Positions 1 through 8,761 of a stretch of 64,000 nucleotides of DNA are shown here, piece after piece. The translations under genes and the position numbers were made by a program. This DNA is from PALSA-1004 sp963829085 (GTDB lineage Bacteria > Pseudomonadota > Gammaproteobacteria > Burkholderiales > SG8-41), in assembly GCA_963829085.1 (NCBI GenBank), contig CAWHHJ010000015.1, forward strand, positions 310,001 to 374,000. Reading direction: 5' to 3'. The stretch's first letter is position 1. Each line of letters begins with the position of its first letter. The notes beneath the pieces were generated by a model. That model was not told the origin of the DNA and did not search any database. It saw only the letters and a program-made list of their open reading frames with translations.

Positions 1-2
1 CC

Positions 3-251
3 ATCGACATGCTTTCTCTGTCGGGTCGGCCGCGCAAGACGGCGCAGATCCATATGGGAATAAACCTCGCGGTCGTGGCTTTGTACGCGGTCAATCTGTG
101 GCTGCGTCTGCACGGCTCGGACGACGAGGTAGAGAAGGGACCGATAATCATGTCTGCCGTTACCGTGGTCATGCTCGCGATTTCAGGTTGGCTTGGCGGA
201 CACCTGGTGTACCGGCATGGAGTTGCGGTCAACACGACCAATGACGATTGA
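3..251 (+). CDS. DUF2231-type membrane protein, 3' part only
   Basis: This is the C-terminal part of a small inner-membrane protein; the reading frame is open to the first base, so the real start lies before the window. Two hydrophobic helices are visible, one in GINLAVVALYAVNLWLR and one in the segment ending in GWLGGHLVYRHG. The GWLGGHLVY-RHG-V ending is typical of DUF2231 proteins, whose function is not established. It converges with the RTX gene downstream. A start at the ATG at 9 would leave only 80 residues and no full domain, so I treat the gene as truncated by the window edge. Confidence 0.7.
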   Translation: MDMLSLSGRPRKTAQIHMGINLAVVALYAVNLWLRLHGSDDEVEKGPIIMSAVTVVMLAISGWLGGHLVYRHGVAVNTTNDD

Positions 252-255
252 TTTC

Positions 256-274
256 CGAGCCGATGGTCGGCTCG
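256..274. terminator. hairpin between convergent genes
   Basis: A perfect inverted repeat, CGAGCCGA-TGG-TCGGCTCG, starts 5 bases after the DUF2231 stop. There is no T-run on either side, so it is only a possible terminator or mRNA-end hairpin between the converging DUF2231 and RTX genes. Confidence 0.35.
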
Positions 275-346
275 CGGAGCGCGTCACATCGCCCGCCATC
301 AGCGATAAATCAACAAAGCGGGCAACCGGGAATGGCTGAGGTGGCG

Positions 347-1400
347 TTACTGAATTAGAAGCAACGAATCGGTAAGAGCGGCCGGCGCGACTCCGGCAAC
401 GGTGACCAGCGGAACATATGAATTCCCGCCGCCGTTTGCGTCAACCCAAATGACCGCATCCGCAGGCGTGTTGCCCGTAGTCACCGTGAGCCAGCCATCG
501 GCGCGCGCCGCAGTGCCCGTGTAGCCGAGTGCATCGAACAGCGGCCGGAGATCGATGCCATCGGTGTTGCCAAGTCTCGTGTCAAATCCGTAGATCGTGT
601 CACCGGCATCCGCCATCGCCGTATACACGAATAAATCGTTGCCGAGTGTTGCGGCCGGCCCACCGACATTACTGCTGTCACCCGAGCCGACCAGGATATC
701 CGCACCCGGCCCACCTATGATCACATCGTTGCCGGTGCCACCATCGATGATGTCGGAACCATTGCCGCCATAGATAAAATCGTCGCCCGCGCCGCCGTAG
801 ATCAGATCGTTGCCGTCATCGCCATACAGAACGTCCAGCGCGCCCGGCGCGTTGTGGTCGCCGGATTCACCCATGATGATGTCGTCACCGTTTTCTCCAT
901 GCAGCGTATCGCTGCCGAAGCCATACGTCGTGGTGAGCCCATCGCCGAACAGGATGTCATTGCCATCGCCGCCGAACAGCTGGTCATTTCCCTGGCGCCC
1001 GTCGATGTAATCGATGCTCGTCTGCCCGTACATGAGGTCATTGCCGCCTTCGCCGACGAGCACATCCGTTCCATCGCCGCCCGATATCTGGTCATCGCCG
1101 TCGCCGCCGAGCACCGTGTCGTCACCGGCGCCACCGTCAACGGTGTCATTGCCCGCGGTCTGACCGACAGGCAACAGGTTATTGCCACTGTCGCCGTCGA
1201 TCCAGTCGTTGCCAGCGCCGCCGGAGATTACGTCGGCGCCGCCATCGCCGCGCAGCAAAGGATTATCTGCATCGTTGCCGGTGATAACGTTGTTACTCGC
1301 GTTGCCAACGCCATACGCAGCGCTGCCGAGCAGCGTGAGATTTTCCAAGCCGGCGGCGAGCGTCCATGGTATGTACGTTCGGACAGCATCGATGCCGGCA
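347..1400 (-). repeat. RTX/secretion module, copy 1
   Basis: The stretch encodes the C-terminal RTX block and secretion signal of the CAP protein. It matches, nearly block for block, the region 2893-3960 in the next gene: both carry LTLLGSAAYGVGN, ITG-DADNPLLRG, YIDGRQG, DIIMGESGDHNA and GYTGTAARADGWLTVT. It is a tandem paralogous duplication about 2.5 kb apart. The spans are approximate because I aligned them by eye. Confidence 0.75.
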
Positions 1401-2731
1401 GAGTCGACGATAGTATCGACGTCCCCGACGATGTACGTGTCATTGCCGGCACCCCCGATCAAGGTGTCGGCGCCGATGTCTCCAAATAACGTGTTATTGC
1501 CGGTGTTGCCGGTGATCGTATTGTCGAGACCGTTTCCTGTGGCGTCGATGCTCGCGCTGCCAATCAACGTTAGATTGTCCACGTTGGCGGGCAATACGCA
1601 TGTGATAGAGCTCATCACTGTATCGACGCCTTCGCCGAAGTTCTCGGTTACTCGATCCATCGCGTTGTCTACAAAGTACACGTCATTGCCCGGGCCTCCG
1701 ACAAGCGCATCAGCGCCGACTCCGCCGTCTAACGTATCGTTGCCTGCCGCGCCGTTCAAAACATCGTTGCCTGACGTGCCTATAAAGCTCTCATCGCGCC
1801 CGCTTCCCAGTAGCGTCAGCGCCGTCGCGCCGAGCCCCCGCACGGTGTCAACGCCGCTAACCAAAGTGATTGAAGAAGACGTGAGTAACGTCGACTGTCC
1901 AACGACATCGAACTTGGCGTTTGTTGCGTTGGCAAGGTCAGCGGTAAATACAAGCGGCGCCGTGAGACTGCCGCCCGAAACAGTAACAGTTCGGACGCCC
2001 GCTGCAACGCCCAGCGCGTAACCGCCACTGCTGGTGCTGGTAGTGCTCACGCCGGCGGCGTTGATAGACAGTCCGCCGCGGCCTTCTCCTAATGAATAGA
2101 AATTATTGTTGTCCGTATCGTTGTAAGCAACACCGAGCAGCAGCACTGACGGCCCGTTCAGTGCACGACCGAGGTCTTCGGTGATGACATAAGGACCGAC
2201 TGCGGTCGCGGGATTAGCGTCCGCTACAACGCCAATACCGATTTCGCGAAATGTGCTGTTCATGATATTCAGGCGATGACCTGCAGGCGTCTGCATGCCG
2301 TCGGTCCCGGCGCCCCAGTCGATCATGAAGCCCGCGTGCCCATACAACATCGACTGCGCGAAGGCGAAAATATTTTCGCCGAGCGAGCTGAAGTTATAGC
2401 CGGCATTCGTGACGCGGTCGCCAAAGCCCGGCTCGCCGGGCAGCTGATGCGATTGCGAATCGGCGTTAATCATCGCCTGCGAGTGCGCGCGCGATGCGGC
2501 GGCGATCGAATCGTTCCAGGCAAGCGGCTGCGTCGCGGTAAGCGCGCTCATTTGCGCGAAGAAAGCGGGGCCCGATACGCCGAAGAAGTTAATTGCGCTC
2601 TGGATTCCCGCATCCGGAGATGTCAAAGGCGTATAGCCGTTGACGTAGTGTGCGGCGTCGCCTAAAGGATTCAGGCGCGCTGCGTTCACATATTCAAGCA
2701 AAAGCTGTTCGAGGTCAGTCGGCCCTGGCAT
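347..2731 (-). CDS. CAP (SCP-like) domain protein with RTX calcium-binding repeats
   Basis: A 794-residue protein, probably exported by a type I secretion system. Residues about 8-190 form a CAP/SCP-like domain, with SHQL around His95, GEN at 118-120 and the signature GHRLNIM at 151-157. A short beta-rich linker (about 190-305) follows, then many nonapeptide GGxGxDxLxGG repeats from about residue 310 to 700 that bind calcium outside the cell. The C-terminus, ending LTDSLLLIQ, lacks basic residues, as is usual for an RTX secretion signal. There is no N-terminal signal peptide, which agrees with type I export, but no ABC/MFP exporter genes lie in this window. The last 350 residues or so are clearly homologous to the neighbouring M10-RTX gene. 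CAP-RTX proteins are suspected proteases, lipid binders or adhesins; the activity here is unknown. Confidence 0.85.
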   Translation of the reverse strand: MPGPTDLEQLLLEYVNAARLNPLGDAAHYVNGYTPLTSPDAGIQSAINFFGVSGPAFFAQMSALTATQPLAWNDSIAAASRAHSQAMINADSQSHQLPGEPGFGDRVTNAGYNFSSLGENIFAFAQSMLYGHAGFMIDWGAGTDGMQTPAGHRLNIMNSTFREIGIGVVADANPATAVGPYVITEDLGRALNGPSVLLLGVAYNDTDNNNFYSLGEGRGGLSINAAGVSTTSTSSGGYALGVAAGVRTVTVSGGSLTAPLVFTADLANATNAKFDVVGQSTLLTSSSITLVSGVDTVRGLGATALTLLGSGRDESFIGTSGNDVLNGAAGNDTLDGGVGADALVGGPGNDVYFVDNAMDRVTENFGEGVDTVMSSITCVLPANVDNLTLIGSASIDATGNGLDNTITGNTGNNTLFGDIGADTLIGGAGNDTYIVGDVDTIVDSAGIDAVRTYIPWTLAAGLENLTLLGSAAYGVGNASNNVITGNDADNPLLRGDGGADVISGGAGNDWIDGDSGNNLLPVGQTAGNDTVDGGAGDDTVLGGDGDDQISGGDGTDVLVGEGGNDLMYGQTSIDYIDGRQGNDQLFGGDGNDILFGDGLTTTYGFGSDTLHGENGDDIIMGESGDHNAPGALDVLYGDDGNDLIYGGAGDDFIYGGNGSDIIDGGTGNDVIIGGPGADILVGSGDSSNVGGPAATLGNDLFVYTAMADAGDTIYGFDTRLGNTDGIDLRPLFDALGYTGTAARADGWLTVTTGNTPADAVIWVDANGGGNSYVPLVTVAGVAPAALTDSLLLIQ

Positions 2732-2892
2732 CTGCGTGCCCTTGAAAGAATGAGTTGTGCCGCTAGAAGATGATATGCATTAGAGAACGGTATGTAAATT
2801 CAATAGTGAGCTGTATGGTCGATAATTGATGAATAGACACCAAGGGTGCGGCCGCAAACTTCCGGGCGTTGTTTCCCTAACGATCCAGGCTG

Positions 2893-3960
2893 CTACTGAA
2901 TCAAGAAGAAAGCGTCAGTGAGTACGGGTGGCGCGACGCCCACGACAGTCAGCAGCGGGATAAATGAATTTCCTCCGCCATCCGGGTCGACCCATACCAC
3001 GGCATCCGCGGGCGTTGCGCCGCTGGTAACGGTGAGCCACCCATCAGCGCGCGCTGCAGTGCCTGTATAGCCGAGCGAATCGAAGAGCAACCGAAGGTCG
3101 ATACTGTCGGCGTCGCCTGGGCGTATGTCGAAGCCGTAGATGGCGTCACCCGCATCCTCGATCGCCCTATACATGAATACATCATTCCCAATGGCGGCCG
3201 CCGGTCCGCCGACGTCTGAGCTATCACCGGACCCCACCAGAATGTCAGCACCCGGTCCGCCCGTCAGGACATCGTTTCCGGTGCCGCCATCAATGATGTC
3301 GTTTCCATTACACCCAGGATCTGGTCGCCGCCGGCGCCGCCATAGATGAGATCGTTGCCATCATCACCGAATATAAGATCGTTGCCGCCGAGCAGCGCAT
3401 TGTGATCGCCCGACTCGCCCATGATGATATCGTCGCCGTTCTCGCCATGGATGGTATCGGTGGCATATCCGTAGACGCTGGTTAGGCCATCACCAAACAT
3501 AACGTCATCACCTTCGCCAGCGAAAAGCCAATCTTCGCCCTGGCGCCCGTCGATGTAATCGGTGCCATTGCCCCCGAAGATCGTATCGTTGCCACCTTCG
3601 CCGACGAGTACATCGACTCCGTCTCCGCCGCCTATGAGGTCATTACCGTCACCGCCGAGTAGTGTATCGTTTCCGGCGTCGCCGCCAATCGTCGTCGCAT
3701 GTGCCGGTCGCGGCATTGACCGAACGGTCAGGGGGTCGTTTCCACTATCGCCCTCAATCCAATCGTTGCCGCCGCCGCCCCCGATCGTATCTGCGCCGCC
3801 ATTGCCGCGTAGCAACGGATTATCTGCGTCGTCGCCTGTAATAACGTTGTTATTTTCATTACCAACGCCGTACGCAGCGCTGCCAAGCAGAGTGAGATTC
3901 TCGACGTTATTGCCGAGTGTCCATGGAACGTAACTTTGAATCGTGTCGGTACCTTCACCC
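2893..3960 (-). repeat. RTX/secretion module, copy 2
   Basis: This is the second copy of the RTX plus C-terminal secretion block described at 347-1400, here at the 3' end of the disrupted M10 gene. Its ending, LTDAFFLIQ, mirrors LTDSLLLIQ of copy 1. The copies differ by many substitutions, so the duplication is not recent. Confidence 0.75.
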
Positions 3961-5952
3961 GGGTTCTCATTCACGACATCGCTCGTACGTATCTATATGA
4001 TGTAGCTGTCGTCGCCGGCACCGCCGTTGAAAGTGTCGATGCCGGCATTGCTTGTGAATACGTTGTTGAGCGTGTTACCGGTGCCCGTGAGGTTACTGCT
4101 GCCGGTGAGGGTCAGATTCTCAACATTCACAGGCAAGGTGTAGTTGATTGCGCTTTGCACCGTGTCGACGCCTTGGCTCGCGAGTTCGATGACCGAATCC
4201 GAAAGGCCATCGCTCACGTTATAGTTGAAACTGCCCCTCGCCGCCGGTATTGCGCCTTCGCTGTGTTGCTCGAAGGTTATAGCTATGCTGAGCACGACAG
4301 GGTGGCCGCTTGTGTAGTCGAACTGCGCCTCGACTATCGTGAAACTGCCGGCCACCGTATTACTGCCTCTGCTGTCAGCAACAAAATCGAGGCCGGGATG
4401 TCCCGCTGCCGCAAATGCAGCGCGCTGAGCATCGGTGTACGTTGTTCCAGGCACAAAGTTCTGGCCGAGTCGCGCCGTGCTAACTTGTAACAACGCAGAT
4501 GCGAGAGGCGTGTTGGCTAAGTACGCAAGGGTCAAGGTATCGGCCAATCCATCGCCAGTGACATCAGCCGCCGACATTTGGAACGTGCCATCTGCCGGCA
4601 AAAATGCCAACGTCTGTCCGCCCGTAATGTAGTCGCCCGGATCCCCCGACGCCCGCAAAGCCGTCATAAACACGTCGCTTATTACATACGTATCGTCGCC
4701 GACGCCGCCTTCCATGCGGTCCACGCCCAGACCCCCGCTAAGTGTGTCGTTCCCTGGGCCACCAATCAGAAGGTTGTCGCGAGCATTGCCGGTGATGATG
4801 TTGCCGCCGAGTTCGTTTCCGGTACCATTGATCGCGGTGCTGCCGCTCAAAGTGAGATTTTCAACATTTGCGGGCAGGGTATAGTCAAGCGGAGTCACTA
4901 TCGTATCTATACCTTCGCCGGCATTCTCTCTAACGACATCCGCGATGTTGTCTACAAGGTAAGTGTCGTTCCCTTTGCCGCCGCTCATAGTGTCGGCGCC
5001 CAGGCGTCCGTCGATGGTATTGGCGGCGTCGTTGCCAATTATTGTGTCATCGGCATTGCTTCCAACGGCGTTCTCGATCGTGACGCCAAATGCGATTGCC
5101 GTTACCGGTCCCGGATTAGAGTTAACAAAGCTAAACGCACCCGGGCGCAAATCAATTGTGACGGCAAGGCCGGACGAGGCATTCAGTGTATCGACGCCGC
5201 CTGCATCCCAGATTGCGTTGTCATAATTTTGCAGGCGATACGTATCGTCACCGGTGTGAGACGACATGTTCGCGCCATAGATGCTTTGAATCGCTGCGAT
5301 GTCGAACGGCATTGGCGTTGCAGCGGCCGCGCGGGCAATTTGCGGACTCATCACGGAATACTGGCCATTGTCGTAGGCTGAGATGCCTAATTCTGCATAC
5401 GTCGGCCGGCCGTTGCCGCCATCGTCGGTAAGGTCCTTAAGCCCAAGCGCATGCCCGAGTTCACGCAGCACAGCCTGGAAGCCGAATGACCCTGCCGTAA
5501 CGTTGTTGTATTGAGTCGAGTAATTGTCGAAGAATACGTCGCCTTCCGGTCTGGAGTACGCCCGCGGCGCTGTAACCGCTTCCCGCAGCGAAGGTTGCCG
5601 CGAAAGCATGGTCCGGAAACAAGCCGAGACCGATTGTGCCGAAGGCGTTGATCAACTCATTCCCGGTAAGCACCACCGCAACATCGGCGATGCTCCGCGT
5701 GAACACGCCACCGGATCCGGCCTGCACAAAACTAACGTCGGCGACGTTCGACCATGCGGTCATCGCCTGCATAACGGCGACCGCCATATCCGAGCGCTGA
5801 ACCCAGTTACCGCCAATCGGCGTGTCATTAATGCTGAGCGAGTACGTTAAGGTGTGTTCGCCGCCGCCAAACTGCCAGGAGCTTCCCTGAACTAACCCGT
5901 CCACGAACGGATTACCCGTAAGCGGGATCAAATTTGCGACTGTAGTTGCCAT
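2893..5952 (-). pseudogene. Serralysin-like M10 metallopeptidase with RTX repeats, disrupted
   Basis: The reading starts at 5952 and resembles serralysin-type M10 peptidases with C-terminal RTX repeats, about 1,000 residues if restored. It is broken in three places: a 1-base frameshift near 5561, an in-frame TAG at 3993-3995 just before the conserved ENPGEGTDTI repeat, and a 1-base deletion near 3311. The zinc motif is also degenerate. Where the family has HExxHxxGxxH, this copy reads RELGHALGLKD, so the first His is Arg (codon 5463-5465, one transition from His) and the third is Asp. The Met-turn survives as YSVMS. A block of about 160 residues at 4200-4680 interrupts the RTX repeats and matches nothing I recognise. 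Either this is a decaying paralogue of the upstream CAP-RTX gene, or sequence errors add to a truly inactive domain. The altered zinc ligands cannot be explained by indels. Confidence 0.75.
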
Positions 5953-6854
5953 GCACTCCCCGAATTCGAATGGCTGAGTAGCTAGTAGATCCGTCCCAAA
6001 GCGCGCACATAAAGACGCTTATGCGATGGCTACTTATGTGATCTAAGTTTCTTAGGGACGACTGATAGCGCTGCGACGCACAGTCACCATACGTGCTCGC
6101 GTATCAAGCGGTCGTTGTGCTCACAACTACGATGTTTCCCGGCCTGACGCCGCTACACGATCACCGCTGTCCGATATGGTCAGCCACTAGAGCGGGAGAC
6201 GTGCATGCACGTGCGCCGTCCACAATCGAAATCAACGCTTGACGGTCGCGCCGCTTATCAGCGCGAGGCGCATGCCGACGAGTGACAGCACGCTATCCGA
6301 GTGGGAGCAGCGTGTAGCAGGCGCACGTCGCAAGATCAGCATGCTCGACATCGGCGTCGTCGACCGATACACGAAGCCCTGCGCGCAGCGACTTAGAAAC
6401 GATGTACGCAGGTGTTATCGGGGATGTGATCGCGGACCGCGCGATCCCGCTCGATATCGCGACGGAAATGGTGCAACAAGTGATGGCGTTTATGACTTCG
6501 TGATCGCGATATAACGCACGACAGCGTCGCTGATTGTGACGGCTGTATGCTGACGCATGGCCGTGGATTCGAAACTCAGACGAAGCCGCTGAGCTCGAAA
6601 GACTTCCTGGCGCGCGCAACACCCCGGGCGAGCTTCATCGCCTGCAAGGTCCACGCCGCGCGAGCCGCGCATCGTTCCTGTCTCTTATCCGACGAAGCGA
6701 CGCCTGACATATACGTATTGGGCGCAGTAGTCACGAACTATCAGCCGGAGGACTCATGGCCCAGATTCGACCTACTTGCCGCTACCAAAGGGGTGGCCGA
6801 TCACGTCGGTCATCGGCAGCGTGCCTACGGACTCGCGTTTCTGCGGTTTATGCG
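5953..6854. other. 900-bp stretch without a convincing gene
   Basis: No open frame here has clear coding character. Weak frames exist on both strands but lack good ribosome-binding sites and match no family I recognise. One short segment (6239-6503) reads like a broken gene and is listed separately. The stretch starts upstream of the M10-RTX gene, so the promoter of that gene should lie near 5960-6060 on the minus strand; I could not pick a convincing -35/-10 pair. Confidence 0.5.
6239..6503 (+). pseudogene. Possible broken small gene, unrecognised
   Basis: One frame begins at 6239 (inner ATG at 6272, MPTSDSTLSEWEQRV) and looks protein-like until about 6385. From about 6387 to the TGA at 6501-6503 a neighbouring frame becomes protein-like, with the amphipathic run GVIGDVIADRAIPLDIATEM. 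Joining them requires one frameshift near 6385. I do not recognise a family. It may equally be chance, so this is a weak call. Confidence 0.25.
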
Positions 6855-7301
6855 TCATTTTTTGCCCTTGCGTAGCGCAGTTCCGCGACTCGCCATTTCT
6901 GGCAATGTTGTAGTGAATGCAGCGGCATCGGCAGGCAGTTCGTAATGCAATACCCCTAATCTTCTTATTCCAAATCCACCCGACGATTTCACGACTCGAT
7001 TCTTGTTTGCTCCGCCCCGAGTATCTGCATTCAGCGAGTCACAGTTCGGACATAGAAGTCGCAGGTTGAACGGGCGGTTGTCGCTGTTCACACCGTGAAT
7101 GTGGTCCAAGATGAGCGGTAGCGACTGGCCGAGCCATTCCAACGGACCGGTGTGAAATTGGCATCGTTCGTTGTCGCAGCGGATTGGGATCGGGGGCTTC
7201 TGTTCGGCGCGCCATCGCAAATAAGCAGTGCGCACTTTGTTACCGCTAACTCTTTTTCCGCCAGTGTAAACAAGCACGCTTTGTTTAATTCCACGTTTCA
7301 C
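6855..7301 (-). CDS. HNH-type nuclease domain protein
   Basis: A 148-residue protein with the zinc-finger HNH layout seen in phage and island-encoded nucleases. Paired cysteines occur at C42 and C47 and at C84 and C87 (CPNC). The core is LILDHIHG at 63-70, followed by DNRPFNLRLLCPNC. Most relatives have His right after the second CPNC, whereas this copy has Asp, so nuclease activity is uncertain. The family cuts DNA in restriction, phage packaging or homing. It lies about 340 bases from a tRNA-Leu gene and directly after a possible Cys-rich fragment, which suggests a remnant of an integrated element. No integrase is visible. Confidence 0.75.
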   Translation of the reverse strand: MKRGIKQSVLVYTGGKRVSGNKVRTAYLRWRAEQKPPIPIRCDNERCQFHTGPLEWLGQSLPLILDHIHGVNSDNRPFNLRLLCPNCDSLNADTRGGANKNRVVKSSGGFGIRRLGVLHYELPADAAAFTTTLPEMASRGTALRKGKK

Positions 7302-7317
7302 AATTCGGGGAACGGCG

Positions 7318-7522
7318 TCAGCCCGCGTATGAAGTAGTCAGCACCGTACGCTTATGATCACAGTGCCACGTCACGCCGTACGAGGGACACGCCGCGTTGC
7401 CGCAAATGTCGAACAGCATGCATTCGCCGCGTTGACGATGCACTAGATATATCGGCGTACAGTTTAGGATCGCGCGCCGAGGCGTCGCACTCGCGGCAAT
7501 TTTCGTAATCTGAGTCGGTCAT
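7318..7522 (-). pseudogene. Possible Cys-rich small protein, frameshifted
   Basis: From an ATG at 7520-7522 the minus strand reads MTDSDYENCRECDASARDPK. Near 7450 the sensible reading moves to the next frame, giving GECMLFDICGNAACPSYG followed by TWHCDHKR and ending at a TGA at 7318-7320. Five to six Cys and two His in a short span suggest a zinc-binding protein. It ends 16 bases before the HNH gene, so the two would form a unit. The ribosome-binding site is poor and no family is recognised. Without the frameshift only a 54-residue product (7358-7522) is possible. Confidence 0.3.
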
Positions 7523-7637
7523 GGAAATATTTTTTCAGCAGCAATTACGGTACTGCAACCATACTGCAACAGGACAGCGAACCTTCAAGTCGGCGGAGCA
7601 GGGCGGTGTTCGGAAGCATCCGAAGCCGTTGTTCTTA

Positions 7638-7724
7638 TGGTGCCCAGGACCGGACTCGAACCGGTACGCCCTTTCGAGCTTCGGATTTTAAGTCCGATGC
7701 GTCTACCAATTTCGCCACCCGGGC
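7638..7724 (-). tRNA. tRNA-Leu (anticodon UAA)
   Basis: The minus strand folds as a complete class II tRNA of 87 nt, including an encoded CCA. The acceptor arms are GCCCGGG and CCTGGGC, the D-loop is AATTGGTAGACGC, the anticodon loop is CTTAAAA with anticodon TAA, and a short variable arm precedes the T arm CCGGTTCGAGTCCGG. The long variable region and the U8-G-A features fit leucine. tRNA genes are common integration sites, and the HNH gene sits just beyond it. Confidence 0.95.
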
Positions 7725-7877
7725 AGCGGCAAGCGCATGATTCTACCGCGAGCGCCTTACTGCGAACAGCGCAAGCGATGCGTATGGTTGCTGTCAACGT
7801 TGCGTTGTGTAGGCGACGAAATCTGCTGGACCCGACTAAGTCAATTCGCACGTATGAATATGCCGATCAAACTTAGA

Positions 7878-8624
7878 TTAGCTAGTACTTGTCCTGACCT
7901 GCCTGGGATCTGCATCTGGAATGTCGAGCATCAGACGCGCCATGTCTTTTTTTATGGACACATAGCACTCACACAGGCGGGCCTCGAGGCCAGGCCGATC
8001 TAACAATTCGATACTGCCGCGCCGATGGCGTATTACGCTGTCCTTGCGCAAGAGCCGTGTACTCTCGGTCAAGCCCTCGCGCGACATCCCAAGTGTCAAA
8101 CAAACGAGGGGATCAGCCATCACGATCTCATTCGCTGCCAGAAGGTCCAAGCTCAAGAGCAACCAGCGCCCGAAACGCTGCTCCAGTGTATGAAGTTGAT
8201 TGCAGAGTGCCGTTTTCGTCATCTGTGCGGCGACCGCCTGACTGTAGCGCTCGGCGATATCGCTTAATACTGTTTTGCGGGCAGCGTCGGCCGACGCCAG
8301 TGCGGCCGGCAGCCGGTAACCGTAGCCAAACGTTTTCACTACTGCGGTCCACGATGGCACCTCGTCGTACGCACGTGTCGGGTAGCCGATCACGCCATCA
8401 CGTCCGACGACAGCGATCTCGATAGACGCCGCTTCTGCACCGGGCGCGAGAAATGAGACGGTGCTGGTTACGGGAAAGTAAATGTCGCGGCTTGCAGAAG
8501 CGTCGCCGCTGATGCTCCAGCCGAGCGGCATTCGAATCAGCTCAAGGGCCGGCAGCAATCGCTCGTATTGATCGTCCGGCATGCAGGCGAGCAAATGATT
8601 TTGTTTGGGGTGATGAGACGGCAT
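7878..8624 (-). CDS. Crp/Fnr-family transcriptional regulator
   Basis: A 248-residue cytoplasmic regulator. The N-terminal half (about residues 15-130) has the cyclic-nucleotide-binding-like beta barrel, including DIYFPVTSTVSFL and EIAVVGRDGVIGYP. A dimerisation helix follows (about 140-170, NQLHTLEQRFGRWLL). A short winged helix ends with TLGMSREGLTESTRLLRKDSVI, which aligns with the DNA-recognition helix of the family. No Cys cluster for an Fnr-type Fe-S centre is present and the cAMP-binding Arg/Ser pattern is not obvious, so the ligand is unknown. This subgroup is common in Betaproteobacteria. It stands alone between tRNA-Leu and opgH. Confidence 0.8.
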   Translation of the reverse strand: MPSHHPKQNHLLACMPDDQYERLLPALELIRMPLGWSISGDASASRDIYFPVTSTVSFLAPGAEAASIEIAVVGRDGVIGYPTRAYDEVPSWTAVVKTFGYGYRLPAALASADAARKTVLSDIAERYSQAVAAQMTKTALCNQLHTLEQRFGRWLLLSLDLLAANEIVMADPLVCLTLGMSREGLTESTRLLRKDSVIRHRRGSIELLDRPGLEARLCECYVSIKKDMARLMLDIPDADPRQVRTSTS

Positions 8625-8761
8625 ACGACGTATTGCGACGGCGGTACTGACGACAGGCTAATGGACAACGAAATCCGGTCGCGAGTTTTCGGTCTGCTAT
8701 CACCGCGAACGCACGTTCGCCCGCTTGAGGCGACCGGAGAAACGGGCGGCGCCGTGCGCCT

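Noticed and set aside
854..2021. Long plus-strand frames opposite the CAP-RTX gene (854-1489, 1182-2021)
   Set aside because: They are complements of the repetitive RTX coding sequence, with repetitive composition and no domain.
3562..5381. Plus-strand frames opposite the M10-RTX gene
   Set aside because: Antisense shadows of RTX repeats; no start signals and no family.
6547..6945. 132-codon plus-strand frame before the HNH gene
   Set aside because: Composition is not protein-like, it overlaps the end of the HNH gene on the other strand and has no ribosome-binding site.
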